DNA of 64,000 nt from Golubevia sp. BC0850 (lineage: Eukaryota; Basidiomycota; Exobasidiomycetes; Golubeviales; Golubeviaceae): assembly GCA_012976225.1 (NCBI GenBank), contig JAAVVG010000003.1:930001-994000 (forward strand), in the 5' to 3' direction. The notes below the pieces were generated by a model. The model was given only the letters and a program-made list of their open reading frames with translations, was not told the DNA's origin and searched no databases. The first letter of the stretch is position 1; each line of letters opens with the position of its first letter. Shown here piece by piece: positions 10,301-22,400 of this stretch. A program made the position numbers and the translations under genes.

Positions 10301-12634
10301 CTATCGGTCGGAAGTATCGACAATGCTTACTTCACTGTCTTCAATCTGACGGTCGTCACTGGAGGTCATGCCCCTATAGAGTACTTCTCTTCAAGGCCTT
10401 TCCATTTGCCAGCTCTACCTCTATTCGTCACTTCAACCGACTCTCCTCCTTCAAATCGAGATGCTTGCGATCCTTTCCCGGATTGGTATCCAAATCTCGG
10501 AAACTTCATCGTTCTCATTAGAAGAGGAGGTTGTGGACTTCAACCGAAATTCGAGAACGTAGGAAACGCTGGAGCCAAATACGTGTTGGTCTACAACCCG
10601 ACAGAGGCTATGGCTCCCGTCTACGTCGAGCCTTTTGGAGGCATTCTCAAAGCAGGTCTTATAGGTGCTAAGGATGGTAGTTGGGTGAGTTAGACGGTTT
10701 GAAGAAGAAGAAGAAAGGATGGGACACCTTGAACTGATCTCTCTGTCTTCGATTTACTTCACACAGCTCGTAGAACAATATCTTCAAGGTTCTCCAGTCC
10801 GTCTCTCCTTTCCAGATACGACCTTTTCAATCATGAACAACTATACTGGAGGAACTGTCTCGAGTTTCTCGTCCTACGGTCCTACTTTCGATCTCGGATC
10901 CGTCGTTTCTCTCTCAGCTCCAGGAGGTCAAATTCTATCCACTTGGCCAATGGGAGAGGGAAATTACTCTATCGCTTCTGGTACCAGTATGGCTACTCCG
11001 TTCGCAGCAGCAGCTGCAGCTCTATTAATCCAAGCTAGCAGAGAAGGTAAAACTCCTCCTGGAAAGAACGGAGTCTTGACCTCTTTGGAAGTGGTAGCTA
11101 GACTCAGTACGACTTCTCGACCTGCTTACAATGCCACTAAGGCGGCTCTTTTGGAGACTGTAGCTAAGCAAGGATCGGGCTTGCTGCAAGTCGGAAACGC
11201 TGTTAGATATCAGACGACGGTGAGTTTCGAGCTCGATTTCGCCCAAGCTCGAGAATTCCTCCTCTGACCTTTGGCTTCTCCCCATCCTTTCTCTCATCTT
11301 TCTTTTGCTACTTTCAGGTCTCTCCTGCAACTCTGTACTTCAACGATACCACCAACTGGAACAAGGTCCATCAGATCTTCGTCACCAATCATGGAGCCAA
11401 CACTCTCAACTACGTCGTCGAGCATGAACCGGCTGGCACTGCTCTCACGTTCCCTAAGGTGAGTGAGAATCGGTCGAATAGAGTTGTCTGAAATCAACGC
11501 TAAACTATCAAATGATTCGTCTTATTTGTCTCGCAGGGAACGGGAGCAATGTACCACAACAGAGGACCTGTGCCTCTAGTCGAACCTCACGTAGCAGCCA
11601 CGATGAAGCCACGAGTCTTCTCTCTGGAATCGGGTGCCAGTCAAACCATCACAGTGACAGTGGACTTCCCAAGAGTCATCGATCCTCAGACATTCCCAGT
11701 CCTTTCCGGATTCTTCAGGATTTCTTCTTCAACTCCGAGCTCGATGGTTACGATGGGTTCCAATGGCAACTCTCAAAGTCAAACCTCTTGGACTGGTCTC
11801 GCTCCGATCCAAAGCCAAGGAACTCCTGCCGAATCTTTAACCGTCTCTTATCTTGGACTGGGTGCTCCTCAAAGCTCGGCTCATATGCTCGATACAAGGA
11901 ATGGAGCCACCAAGAGTTACTCGCTTCCGGTCATCGTTGTTGCGAAAAGTGGAAAGCCTCAAAGGCTGCCCAGGTCTTACAGCTTCTCGGATGGAGACGT
12001 TCCAGTGGTTCAATTCAGATTAGTCTCTGGTTCTAGAAAGACTCGGGTCGATGTCGTGCAAGACGTGGTGAGAGTGGAAGGTCAACAAGATCCATCAGAA
12101 ACTACCAATCAAGTTCAAGGAAACGTCAACGAACAAGGCGGCAAGACTGGTCTGAGAAAGAGGGATGGAAATGGAGTTGGAGACGCTCAAGATGCAGCTC
12201 TTAGTGCTCCTGATGATGTCGCTCCTGAATCTGGAGGAGGGGGAGGAAAAGGAGGAGGGGGAGGGAATGGGAGCAGCGATGGTGACGAGGAAATTCCGAT
12301 CAAGACAACCAGGATCGTAGGAGCTGTCGCCACAACGTCTTGGCTAGCTCGAAATTCACTCGACGTGTCTTATGGAATCTATGCTGTGGCTTGGGATGGA
12401 ACTGCAGGAGGAGCAGATGTTCAGAGAGGAGACTATCGAATCCTTCTGAGGACGGAAAAGTTGGGATGGATACCTCCGGTGGGTAGGGATGGAAAACCAA
12501 ATTATGATGGAGACGATGACCAGACAGGAAAGGAGGTAAATTCAGGTGCAGAGGAAGATAAGAAGAGGTGGGAGAGTTGGTTGAGTCCGTTGATTCGAGT
12601 CGATCGTGCGATCGTTAATACCCCTGGAATCTAA
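7314..12634 (+). CDS. Large secreted subtilisin-like serine protease with PA domain
   Basis: Predicted 1521-aa S8 protease from ten exons: 7314-9324, 9402-9431, 9514-9564, 9654-9691, 9766-9861, 9945-10052, 10145-10684, 10767-11219, 11318-11458, 11537-12634. The N-terminus has a hydrophobic stretch (YLLSVLLILPLLYLSITSL), a signal peptide or anchor. Catalytic residues are visible: Asp about 664 in VLDTGIDYN, His about 714 in CGPHGTHVSG, the oxyanion Asn about 812 in ALAAGNDG, and Ser about 1032 in GTSMATP. A protease-associated domain is inserted between the Asn and Ser blocks (FIVLIRRGGCGLQPKFENV), and a fibronectin-III-like region follows, as in the Vpr/C5a-peptidase/cucumisin group. Unusual is the roughly 600-residue, low-complexity region before the catalytic domain; pieces of an I9-type propeptide are scattered in it. 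It should act outside the cell or at the wall. A start at Met 7302 is equally possible. Confidence 0.9.
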
Positions 12635-13195
12635 TCTTTGTACAAGTTTTCTTTTCTCTTTAATTTCAGTACACTAGCTAGTTTGCTATGTTCCCGAGCA
12701 TTCCAAATAGTAGATGACCTGACAATACATAACGAGCACCCGAACTCGCCGCCGTTGCACTTTCTTAAGTTGAGATCCAGAATGAAAGCTTGAGCTTCTG
12801 AGCTCGTTTGATATCTCTTCTTTCTGGATTTGAGCTTGCGTGTAAGTGGGTTAGAGGTTGCCTTGCCCTTCGATCTGGTCTCGGTTATCGATTGAGTCCA
12901 AATATCTGAGGAAAAGACCAAGAACTCGTCTAGCTGAGTAGCAGAAGGGATGATGCACGGTAAAGTGCAGAAGGCAAAATATTAGCTAGATGAAGATACG
13001 CTGTCAATCTGTGGCCTTGAGGAGAGAATTGAGCGACTCAACACTTACTGCTCCGTCGACTTCTACGAAGTACTCTTCCGGCATCGGAGCTGGAACTATC
13101 GGAGCTGGAACTATGGGTTTGCCCCCAGCGATTGAGGTCAATCCAAACCAACGGTAAGAGTGAATGGAAGATGGAACAAAAGGAAAGAAGACCAT
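12631..13195 (-). CDS. Doubtful small two-exon ORF in the convergent gap
   Basis: Between the subtilisin stop and the dynein stop, minus-strand exons 13195-13049 and 12933-12631 would join in phase through a GTAAGT donor and a CTCAG acceptor to give about 149 residues. It contains a small tandem duplication (VPAPI/VPAPM) followed by EEYFVEVDGA, and a basic C-terminal half. I recognise no family. Its stop overlaps the last bases of the subtilisin gene on the other strand. It could equally be 3' untranslated sequence of dynein with fortuitous splice signals; support is weak. Confidence 0.2.
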
Positions 13196-13474
13196 AGGTC
13201 GACTGCATCCTGAGCAGGTTTAGGGAGGTGAGGTGAGCAGGGAGAGACGCCAAAAAAGGAGCTAACAAAAGGTTCGACCTTGCCATCAACACGCGCTGTT
13301 TAGACACTCTTTGAGTTGGAGTGAACAGATTGATTGTAAAAGGAAGGTATATCTAAAGAGGAAGAAAATGAGGGGGAAGAAGCCAAATTGCAGAGAAAAT
13401 AAAAACATTGTGACACGTCTCCGAAAACCTCGGCTCTATCTTCTGGATTTCGTCCCCACCCGGTTGACTCTGAG

Positions 13475-16400
13475 TTACCACAGCATCAAGAGCGTACAAC
13501 GATTGAATAAGGCGGGGGAAGCAGCAGCTCGCGATCCCATTCCACCATCAGGAGGGTTCATCGTGAACACGACGTGAAGGTTTCGTTGGATTTCAGACTG
13601 GAACCAGCTCTGTTGTGGGAAGAAAATTCAGGAGACAAATGAGTCAATCTCGGGCATTTTGCTGTCATCATTCTATAAGAAACTTACGTAGAGCTCCTCG
13701 TGAGAATCGAGCATCAATCCTTCACGCTGCGAACCTTCTTTGCAAGCATTCATGAAAGCATTCGTATCGTCCCAAATTCCAGGAACTTCGTTATTTGCGA
13801 GGAGAGCTGCAAGCAAAGGATCAAATTGGGATTAGCTTTCGCCATTGCAAAGGGAGAGAATCAAGAATGAAGAGGTCCTTTACTCACTGTTCATGCGCTC
13901 GAGGAAACTTGGATCCTTGATGTGAGATTCATCACTGGATGGACCAAGCGGAGATGATGATAAAGGTCAACTCAGGAGGTCATTCTCAACACCCCACGAA
14001 GACAAGAGACTCACATGATGAAGGCGATCTTCTCTCCTTCGCATCCAGCTCTTCGGAGAACGATTCTAAGGTCCTCTGCAAAAGCGTCCTGATCGTACTT
14101 GTTACTAGGAGCGATAGAGAAGATGGACAAACCACGAAGCCAAGCGATGAAGCGAGCGACTGTAGTCTGTTAGGATGGGCGAGCAAAATGGGAAAGAAGG
14201 TCAGCAACGGAACGAGAAGAGTGAGTGAGAGATGTCGACCTTCTCTTTGATACGCACTCTACCTGATCCACTGACTCCGATTAGAAGCAAATGACCACTA
14301 GGCTGAGCAAGGATACGGTCGATAGCGAGACCAAGATCGATGACTGCATCGTGAAGGACCAGGGAAGTCTCGAGTTCTCTGCGAAAAGCGGTAGAGGGAA
14401 GGATGCACGATCAGTAACATCCCAGTCGGTCAGCAGTACAAGATGGAACTTACTCATCAGCATAAGAAACCAAACGTGCGGCAAGATAGTCTTTGAGAGG
14501 CTCTCTTTCCACACTGACGTAGTTCTTGGTGGTGAGAGAGGCAAAGAGAATTGGTCTGGCGAGAGCATCCGATCCGATCGAAGGGAAATGCTGAGCCGAG
14601 ACTGCATCGATTGTCTCGTCAGTCCATCTCTTCTCATCCTCTGAAACCAAGCGATCTTGGAACAGACGCAGAGCCTCGTGAGCCCACACCCTAACGAGAC
14701 CATCGAGACTGAGAGTGTCGAGAGGCTTGATGGCCTCGTAGATACCCCTCATCCAACGAGTAAGTTCACGAGGCGAGTAGACGTAGTGAGCTTGGATGTC
14801 TGGAGTGAAACGCTTTTGAGAGGCAAGGTAGAAATCGACCATGGCTGCAGTGAGAGCATCGGAGTATCCGCGAAGACTTGGAGTGACCTTGAGGAGAGCT
14901 CGATTGAAGGTTCCGTAGATCTGATTCAGCGAGACCTCTCCAGGATAATCGACCATGACGAGTGGCGCATGTCTTAAGAAACGATGGCTGAGAGGAACAC
15001 GACCGGGATCGGTAGGAGGATTACAGGCTCCAACGAATTGGATTCGTTCGAGGCGAACCCACGACTTGTCGGTTGTCCTCCAATAGCCTCCGCTCTCGAC
15101 CAACTGACGAAGGAATGAGATGACACGTTGAGTTCCGTACTTGTCGGTGGAGGGCAAGTTGATCTCATCACAGAAGAGGACAAGCCAGCGACCGATCTGG
15201 GTGGGAGCCAAGACGACTCCGTTTGGCGTCTTGCGGTACTCGCAGTATTGTTCGAAAGTCTTGAGGATCAGCTCCGGTGTGGTGGCGCTCGAGAAATTGA
15301 GGCCCACGACTTCCATGTCAGGCAGCTTACGAAGAGCGCTGAACAGAGTCATGGTCTTTCCTGAACCCGGAGGTCCACAGAGCATCAAGGGTTTGTGCTC
15401 GGATAGCCAGGAATAGAGAACTTCCTCATGCCTGACAGTGTCCATCGTTGGAATGACGATGTCAGAAGACACGACGGCGGTGGTTTCGACCTCCATCGTT
15501 GGAACCCGAGTCGTCCATGAGAACCAATCAGAGCTTGTTCCAATCTGCACGTCAAAGTCGATGAGCGAGACTCCAGGTCCCAGCGAAGGAAGGTCGACAC
15601 CAGTTTGACCTGCTAGATATTCTCCCATCTCTGCTCGAACGTCGAGCTTCGAATCTCCGGTGAAGGCCCAAACAATTCCGACCACGAGACGCTTGGTTGC
15701 GTAGGTCTCGATCTGCTCCTCTGAGAGCGGGAAGTCGCTATGCTGGTTGTTGTACTCCACACAGTTGCGAGCCGATTTGTTGATGAGGGAGAAGAGAGTG
15801 TTGAGGGCACGAATAGCTGTGAAGTCCATGATGTGGAAGACGGAGGATGCGAATTCGAGAGCGTTGTTGACCAAGCCATCGTCGTCGAAGAATGGAGTGA
15901 CTGCTCTAACGACACTGCGTTGGACTCGAAGCTCTGGGGAAACTTCATCGCTGGTAGCAGCTGCTTGTCTACGAGCGGCCATTCCAGGGATCTCGTCTTC
16001 GTCTCCTCCCAGAGGTACGTTCTTTAGAGTTTCCAGATAGTTCGTGTAGAGCATCGAAGGCTGAACGATGTCGTCGCTGAACCAGATCATTCCACAACGA
16101 GAGACGGTGGCCAAGGTAGCGTACTTGAGATGCTCGACCTCGAACACGATTCTAACGTTAGGAGGCAGGTTGAGACGCTCTCCGTTCGGTAGAGTAAGAA
16201 GCTTGTTGTCATCTAAAACACTGTTCAAGTTCTCTACCCACTCCGGATCGACGTCTCCATCGAAGATGATCCAGTGGCGCTTGGAGCTCTCCCCTCGAAC
16301 GTTGTCTACGATTTTACGAAGGACGTGAGTGAAGAGTCCGTCGTTCCATTCTCTAGTCGTCTGATCCAGCGTTCCGTAGAGAGCTTCCTTCGAGACTGCC

Positions 16401-19400
16401 TTGGGGTCGATGACGTATGGGACCCCTTCTACTCCCTCGAGGCGTTCCAGAGCAGCGAGAAGGATCTGCCAGGCTTGACTCTTTCCAGTTCCAGAGGGAC
16501 CGACCAGCATGAGACCGTGAGATATCTTCTGGATCTGATAGAGTTGCAGAACCTTCTCTTGCCAGAGACCTCCATCGACTAGGTGGCGCTCCTTGCAGAC
16601 GGCTGCGATGTGTTCCTTGAGCTGATCGAGGTTCACTGGCTTATACTCAACGCCAGGGAAGACATCGGAGAGCAAGCTGGTGAGCAGAGGAACGTCTTCG
16701 GCGACGAGCTTGGGGACGATAGTCTCCGAGACACTCTGAATGAGAATCTCTTGCTCAGAGATGTCCATCGAGACTGCTACCACCTCCCCTCCTTTCTCGG
16801 CTTCGTTGCGCTCTTGCTGGAGACGTTCTCTCTTGAGCTGACCGGCGCTGACCAGCACCGACTTCAACGCACGGAGTCCGAAGTCGTAATGAGGCTGGGG
16901 ACTGAGTTGTTCAGCACAAAGATTGAAGAAGGGGACGATTTTGGAGGCCAGCGCTTCAGCGGTTCGGAATCCTTGAGAGAAGAGCATGACTTGTGCGATC
17001 AGCTCTCGATCCGGATGAGTCATGGCCATATTCCTGAAGAGCTTCTTCAAATTGTCTGGAAGATTAGAACGACCAGCGTAGGTAGGATTGGTGGTGATGA
17101 AGATTCCTGTCCTTGGGTTGATCTTGACAGTCTTTCCGACCAGCTCCACCTCCGCGTTGGGATTGGCGACAGAAGCAGCGAGACCGTGCTGGATACTCTG
17201 AACCTGCTGAGAGACAGCTGAGAGAATCCTCTCTTCGAGTCGATTGAACTCGTCGAAGCATCCCCAGGCTCCTACTCTGCAGAGACCAACGAAGATGCGA
17301 CCCATGGCTTGGAAGTCAAACGTCTCGTCACAGCAGAAGACCAGGACGAACATTCCTAGCTGGACTCCCAGAGCTTTGACTGATTCAGTTTTACCTGAAA
17401 GAAACGGTAAAAGAATCATAGTCAGCACGAGAGAAATAGACGAGATGAGACGAACCAGCGATGCCTCTTCCTCGACAAGCCAGAATTTGCTTACCTGTTC
17501 CAGCTGGTCCGAAGGGAGCACCTCCAAGCTTGAGGTTGAGTGCTTGAGTGAGAGTCAGGTAACATCTATCAGTCAAAGGAGTCTGGACCAGACGATCTGG
17601 AACTCCTAGATACTCGTACCCATAAGGGAAAGAGGCGTTGGCCATCTGGACGCTGAGCCGGTCGAGAGGATTCTCGATCCCAGTGTCGAGATAGAAGCGC
17701 ATCTGGTAGAGCCAAGAGAAGTCGGCTGGGGACTTGACGCCTTCGGAGATGAGCAGACGGATGACGTCACGCTGATGAACGAGCTCAGTGATGAGATGCT
17801 CGCACTTTCGTCGCTGAAGAGGAGCTACATCTGTCAAGACAGTGTCCGCCAAAAGGTCGAGACCTCTCATGACGATTTCCAACGGCTTCTGAAGAGATTG
17901 TCCGGACTCAAGAGCAGAGTCGACCAGTTGAGTCCACATGACTTGGACAGTCAGAACGACGAGTTGAGCTGGGTATTGCTCGATCCAAGCGAGGAACTTC
18001 TCATTCGACAGCGAATCGGAAGCGTAGAACTGCTGTAGATCTCTGGCTGCGTCAGAAAGGAGCTGAGCTAGAGAGATCCGCATCTCGGACTCCAGTCGAG
18101 TGAGCCAGTCGTTGATCTTGGCGTAGTCCTTGAGAGCGATGGGTGTCTTGAAGGGGACCTTCTCTCCTTCTCTGCTGAGCATTCCGAGTAGACTGGTAGC
18201 ATCCTCGTCCAGTTCGATTGTGGCGATACCGGCGAACATCTTCTTGAAGTGCTTCATGATTCGCAGGATATCTTTGGAGTTTCCGATGATTTCTAAGAGA
18301 TCCTCGTCTCCTACGAAGTAAAACCTTGGGAAGAGCGCCCTCTCCCTTTCCAGATACTCTCCTAGAGCTTTCTGAATCTTTCCTAGAAGATCGGCAAGAC
18401 GTTCCAAGCTCTTCTGGACTCCTGGAATTCCAAGGACGTCTAGAACGAAGGGAGACTTGTAGACCTTCTTCATCACTGCCATGAATTCAGTGTTGATGTT
18501 TTGGAAACGAGAGCTTTCGACTGGAAGAATGTGACGAATCTCTTGACTTCCGGTGAAGATTCCTTCGAGGTAGACCCACTGTCTCTGAACGTCGATCCAA
18601 GTGTCGAATAAGACAGAAACCTTTGAGAGACGATCTTCCCATAAACTTGCCTCTTCTTCGAAGACCTTGTAGTGAGGACTCATCGACATCGCACGAAGAG
18701 CGTTGAGATTGTCTCCTGCCAGTTGGAAAAGGTTGTCCCATCCTCTGATCAGACGGCATTTGTTCTGGTAGTGGACGAGATCGAGAGTGTAGTTGGTCCA
18801 AGCTTCTCTGACTTGCTTCAAGTACTCTTCGAGAGCGAGTTCTCCTTGAGCTTGACCGATAACTCCTTTGATGATAGTCTCGTTGCGCTTAAGGCCCAGA
18901 TCCCAGACAGTTCCCAAAGTCATCGAAGAGGGAGTGTAGTGGGCAGTGATCTTGAGTTGCTTGAAGAGAGAGCGCCAGTGACGTTCGCGCATCGCCTCGG
19001 ATTTCAGATCAGCTACGAGGGAGTTGCTCTTCAGAAGAGAGCGGAGCTCCTCCTGGACGTATTCGAAAGCAGCATACTGACGCATTCGACTTGGCATCTC
19101 TTTCGTCTGATTGAGAAGGCTGTCTAGATGCTGACGAAGCTTCCTTGGCTGAACGTTATTCCAGTTTCCATCTCGAAGCTCGGCGATCTGATTCCAAGTT
19201 CCAGAGAGAGCAGTCCAGACGGCTTTCAGGTCTCTCAGCTCCTCGATGATCGGCTCCAAACGGTTGTCTGGGCTGTGGTCGAGGTCCAAAGACTCTTTAG
19301 CTCTGACGAGCAAGTCTCGATCCTCCGTGAGTTTGCTGACTCTGCCTTCGTACGTAGAGATGGTTGCCATCGCAGCATCAGCTTTGAGGGTTCCATGGAT

Positions 19401-22400
19401 TGGCTTGTTCTGCTCCCAGTCGGAGACGAGGACTGACATGCGATCGACGTGAATCTTGTCTTCGGCGATGATCTTCATCTGCAAGCCCGCTAGCTGTTCT
19501 TGAATGCTTGCGTTCTTGCGGCTGAGAATCTCGTTGAAGGCACTCCATTCTCCTTCGACCTGATCGACGTAGAGCCAGTCCTGAGCAAACATGTACCGCT
19601 GACGCTCCAGGGTTTTCTGTCCGCTTCCGAAGAGCTCAACTTGCGGCTGCCACTTCTTCGTCTTTCGCTTGAGATCTTGAACGAAGGTGATGAAGGTGAC
19701 GGTCTGAGCTGTGGAGCTGCTTTCGATGCTGTGCTGCTCGAGCTCGTTACGAGCTTTGAGAATAGCTGCGTGGACCTCTCTCATGTCCTGACCGAGCTTG
19801 GTTCCGAATCGGTTGAGAATGTCACGTTGCCAGGTGTCGTACTTTGCGTTGACCTTGCTCTGCACTTGCTCGTAGTCGATGATGGCGATTCCAAAGGAGC
19901 GTTGAGTGTCGGAGTTGTCGAAAGTGGATCGAGTCTTGCGGATCTCGGAGAGCAGCTGCTGCCAGCTTCCCAGCGAGTCGCCCAATCGAGCGTAGACATG
20001 CTCCGATTCGAGATCCCAAAGAGACTGGAACTGGAGCCACTTGTCGACGTACTGTCCGACCTCAGAGAGCTTCTGCTCTATTAGATTGAAAGGCTTCTCG
20101 AGAGTTCCGTCTTTAAAGCGAGTGAGAAGGCTGGCGTAGGTGGGGTCAGAGACCTGACCAATTCCTGGAAGGTGGCGACCCATCTCGTAACGAGCAGCTT
20201 GGACCCTCGTGAGAGCGCATACGACCGAGAGAACGTCGTGAAGCTGTCGGAACCAGCCTGCACGCATGTGCTCGATCGGAGGGTCGAGGTAGATCACTTG
20301 ATTCTGGATGCGAATCTCGTGTGTGGAAGCTTTGAGCTCGACTTGATCTCGAGGTTCGAGGCTGCCTTTCTTCCCTTGCTCTTTCTTCTTCTCTTGCTTC
20401 CTCTTGCTGAAAGTGTTGGAGATGTCTCTTAGAGCGCCGTCCCTCGCTCCACCTGACTCGGCGCCTCTTCCGAACTCGTTGCACCATTCCTGGACGATCA
20501 GTCTCAGCCTCTTACTGAGAGTGGCTTCGATCTTCCCATCCAACTCTTGAACCCATTCCTTGAGATTCGGGTACCCTTCGAGGTTCAACTTGTCGATGGT
20601 CTGCTGGATCTTGCTGAGATGTTCAGAGAAGTCCTTGGAGGAGTAAGAGCAAGCTCCGAGCTCGTCGACTAGAACTTGAATGTCCTTCTGGACCTGAATG
20701 AGATCGATGACCTTGTCTTGGAAGAGAGAGACAGTAGAAGCCAATTGACGAACGAAGGTAACCTCTGGCTTCTCTGGCGTTTGAACTCCACCGCTGCCAG
20801 GCAGATGAGAGACGGCTGAGGTTCGAGAGTGATGATCGGCGTATGCGATGAAGGTCTCCCATCTCCTCTGCATTCCAGCAGTGATCAACGAGTGCACGTC
20901 GCTCTGAACCTGAGCCACTAGAACGGCGATGCCTGGATTCGCTCTGACCAATTCGCAGGTCTGAGTGTAGGTACGGACGGTTTCCATAAGAGAGACAGCG
21001 TGGGGATAGACTCTCTTGGCAGAACGAGCTAGCTCGATGATAGGACGAGGAGGGCTGTAGCCCAGCCAGCGAAGGTGTCGGACCTCTTTGAAGAGGTTGA
21101 TGACGTGTCCGTTGAAGTTGACAGAGAGCTGGTAGGTGTTGGAAGCTCTATTACGATTGACCTCGAAGACTCTGCCAGAGATAGTCATCTGGCTCTTGTT
21201 GATATCTGATAGCCAGGCGTCGTAGAGAGGCTTGGTGTTGAGCTTGCGTCTGAAAGCTTCACTCTCTCGCTGCAGCTGAGCTCCATCCGGGTAGTTCTCC
21301 CATCCTTGTCCAAGAACGTCGGAGACTCTCTTCATGTAGACGTCGAGTTGACGTTCAATTTGACGTGCCCAGATAATGGATCCAGCGATCTCTGGAATGT
21401 CTCTGAGCTTGCTCATGTGGTTGGCTTCCGAGGTTGCGTATTGAGCTTTGAATCGATCGTGGAGCCCAGCGATGTCAGCCTTGACACTTTGAAGAAGCTG
21501 ATGCTGGTATTCCTGAACAGCACCGCGAACCCTGTAGAAAGAGAAGCAAGTAAGAGCAGGGTAGAGAAGAGAAGAGAAACGAGAGACTGATCAGAATTGT
21601 TCAAGGAAGAATCCTTTCCATCGCCTGCGTACGCTCCGAGCTACTCACTTTGGTCTAACGAAGAGACTGTTGAATTCAGAGAGAACTCGAAGCATTCCAG
21701 TCGCAGACTTGGCTTGTCCGAGCAGGTCCCTCAAACGAGCGATGAGGCTGTTCTCGACTCTGCTGACTCTTTCATTGTAAGCATTCTCAGCAGCTTGCCA
21801 GATCTCAGTTCCTTCTTGACTGACATCGAGGACATCGATGGCTTTGACAGTCTCGTATGCAGCTCGGATCTCTTCGTCCATCTCGATTCCAGCAATGTTC
21901 TGGACCGCTTCTTCATTCTCGTCGGAAGAGTTAGAGAGATTAGAGCCATTTGAGAGAGCTGCTAGAGCTCGACCTTTCCCGGAGGACACCATCGTCCTCA
22001 GTTGCTCGTGAGTTTTCCTGGTTCGCAGAGAACGGGAGGAGAGAATCGAATTGTTAGCGGTGGAATCTAGATAGGCTCAGTAGTTCCGCCAGTTCTCTTC
22101 TTTTCTGACCTGACTCACCTGAAAGCGCTGATGTAGTTTAGTCTATCGTGCAGAGCAGCGTGAGCTGGATTGATCTTGATGGGCAAGAACTTCTCCTGAC
22201 GTTTCCTGGAGACGTCTCTGGCGATCTTGACGAATTCCTTCAGATTCTCATCCCAGACAGCTAGCACGTCGGCAGCTGCATCAATGGTATCACAGAACCG
22301 TGAGAATTCCTGATACATCAACCTCTGGGTAGCGAGTACCTTCATAAGAGTGTCGTTCAAATCTCTCGAAATGGCTTCTACGAATGGAAGACACCTCCTG

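Noticed and set aside
13311-13474. Continuation of dynein into stalk or AAA5 sequence
   Set aside because: No frame here matches the helices expected after FNRC, and the subtilisin gene occupies the next region.
16583-17221. A 212-codon plus-strand open frame inside the dynein gene
   Set aside because: It lies antisense to the strongly conserved AAA1-AAA2 coding sequence. Its openness follows from codon use on the other strand, and it shows no domain.
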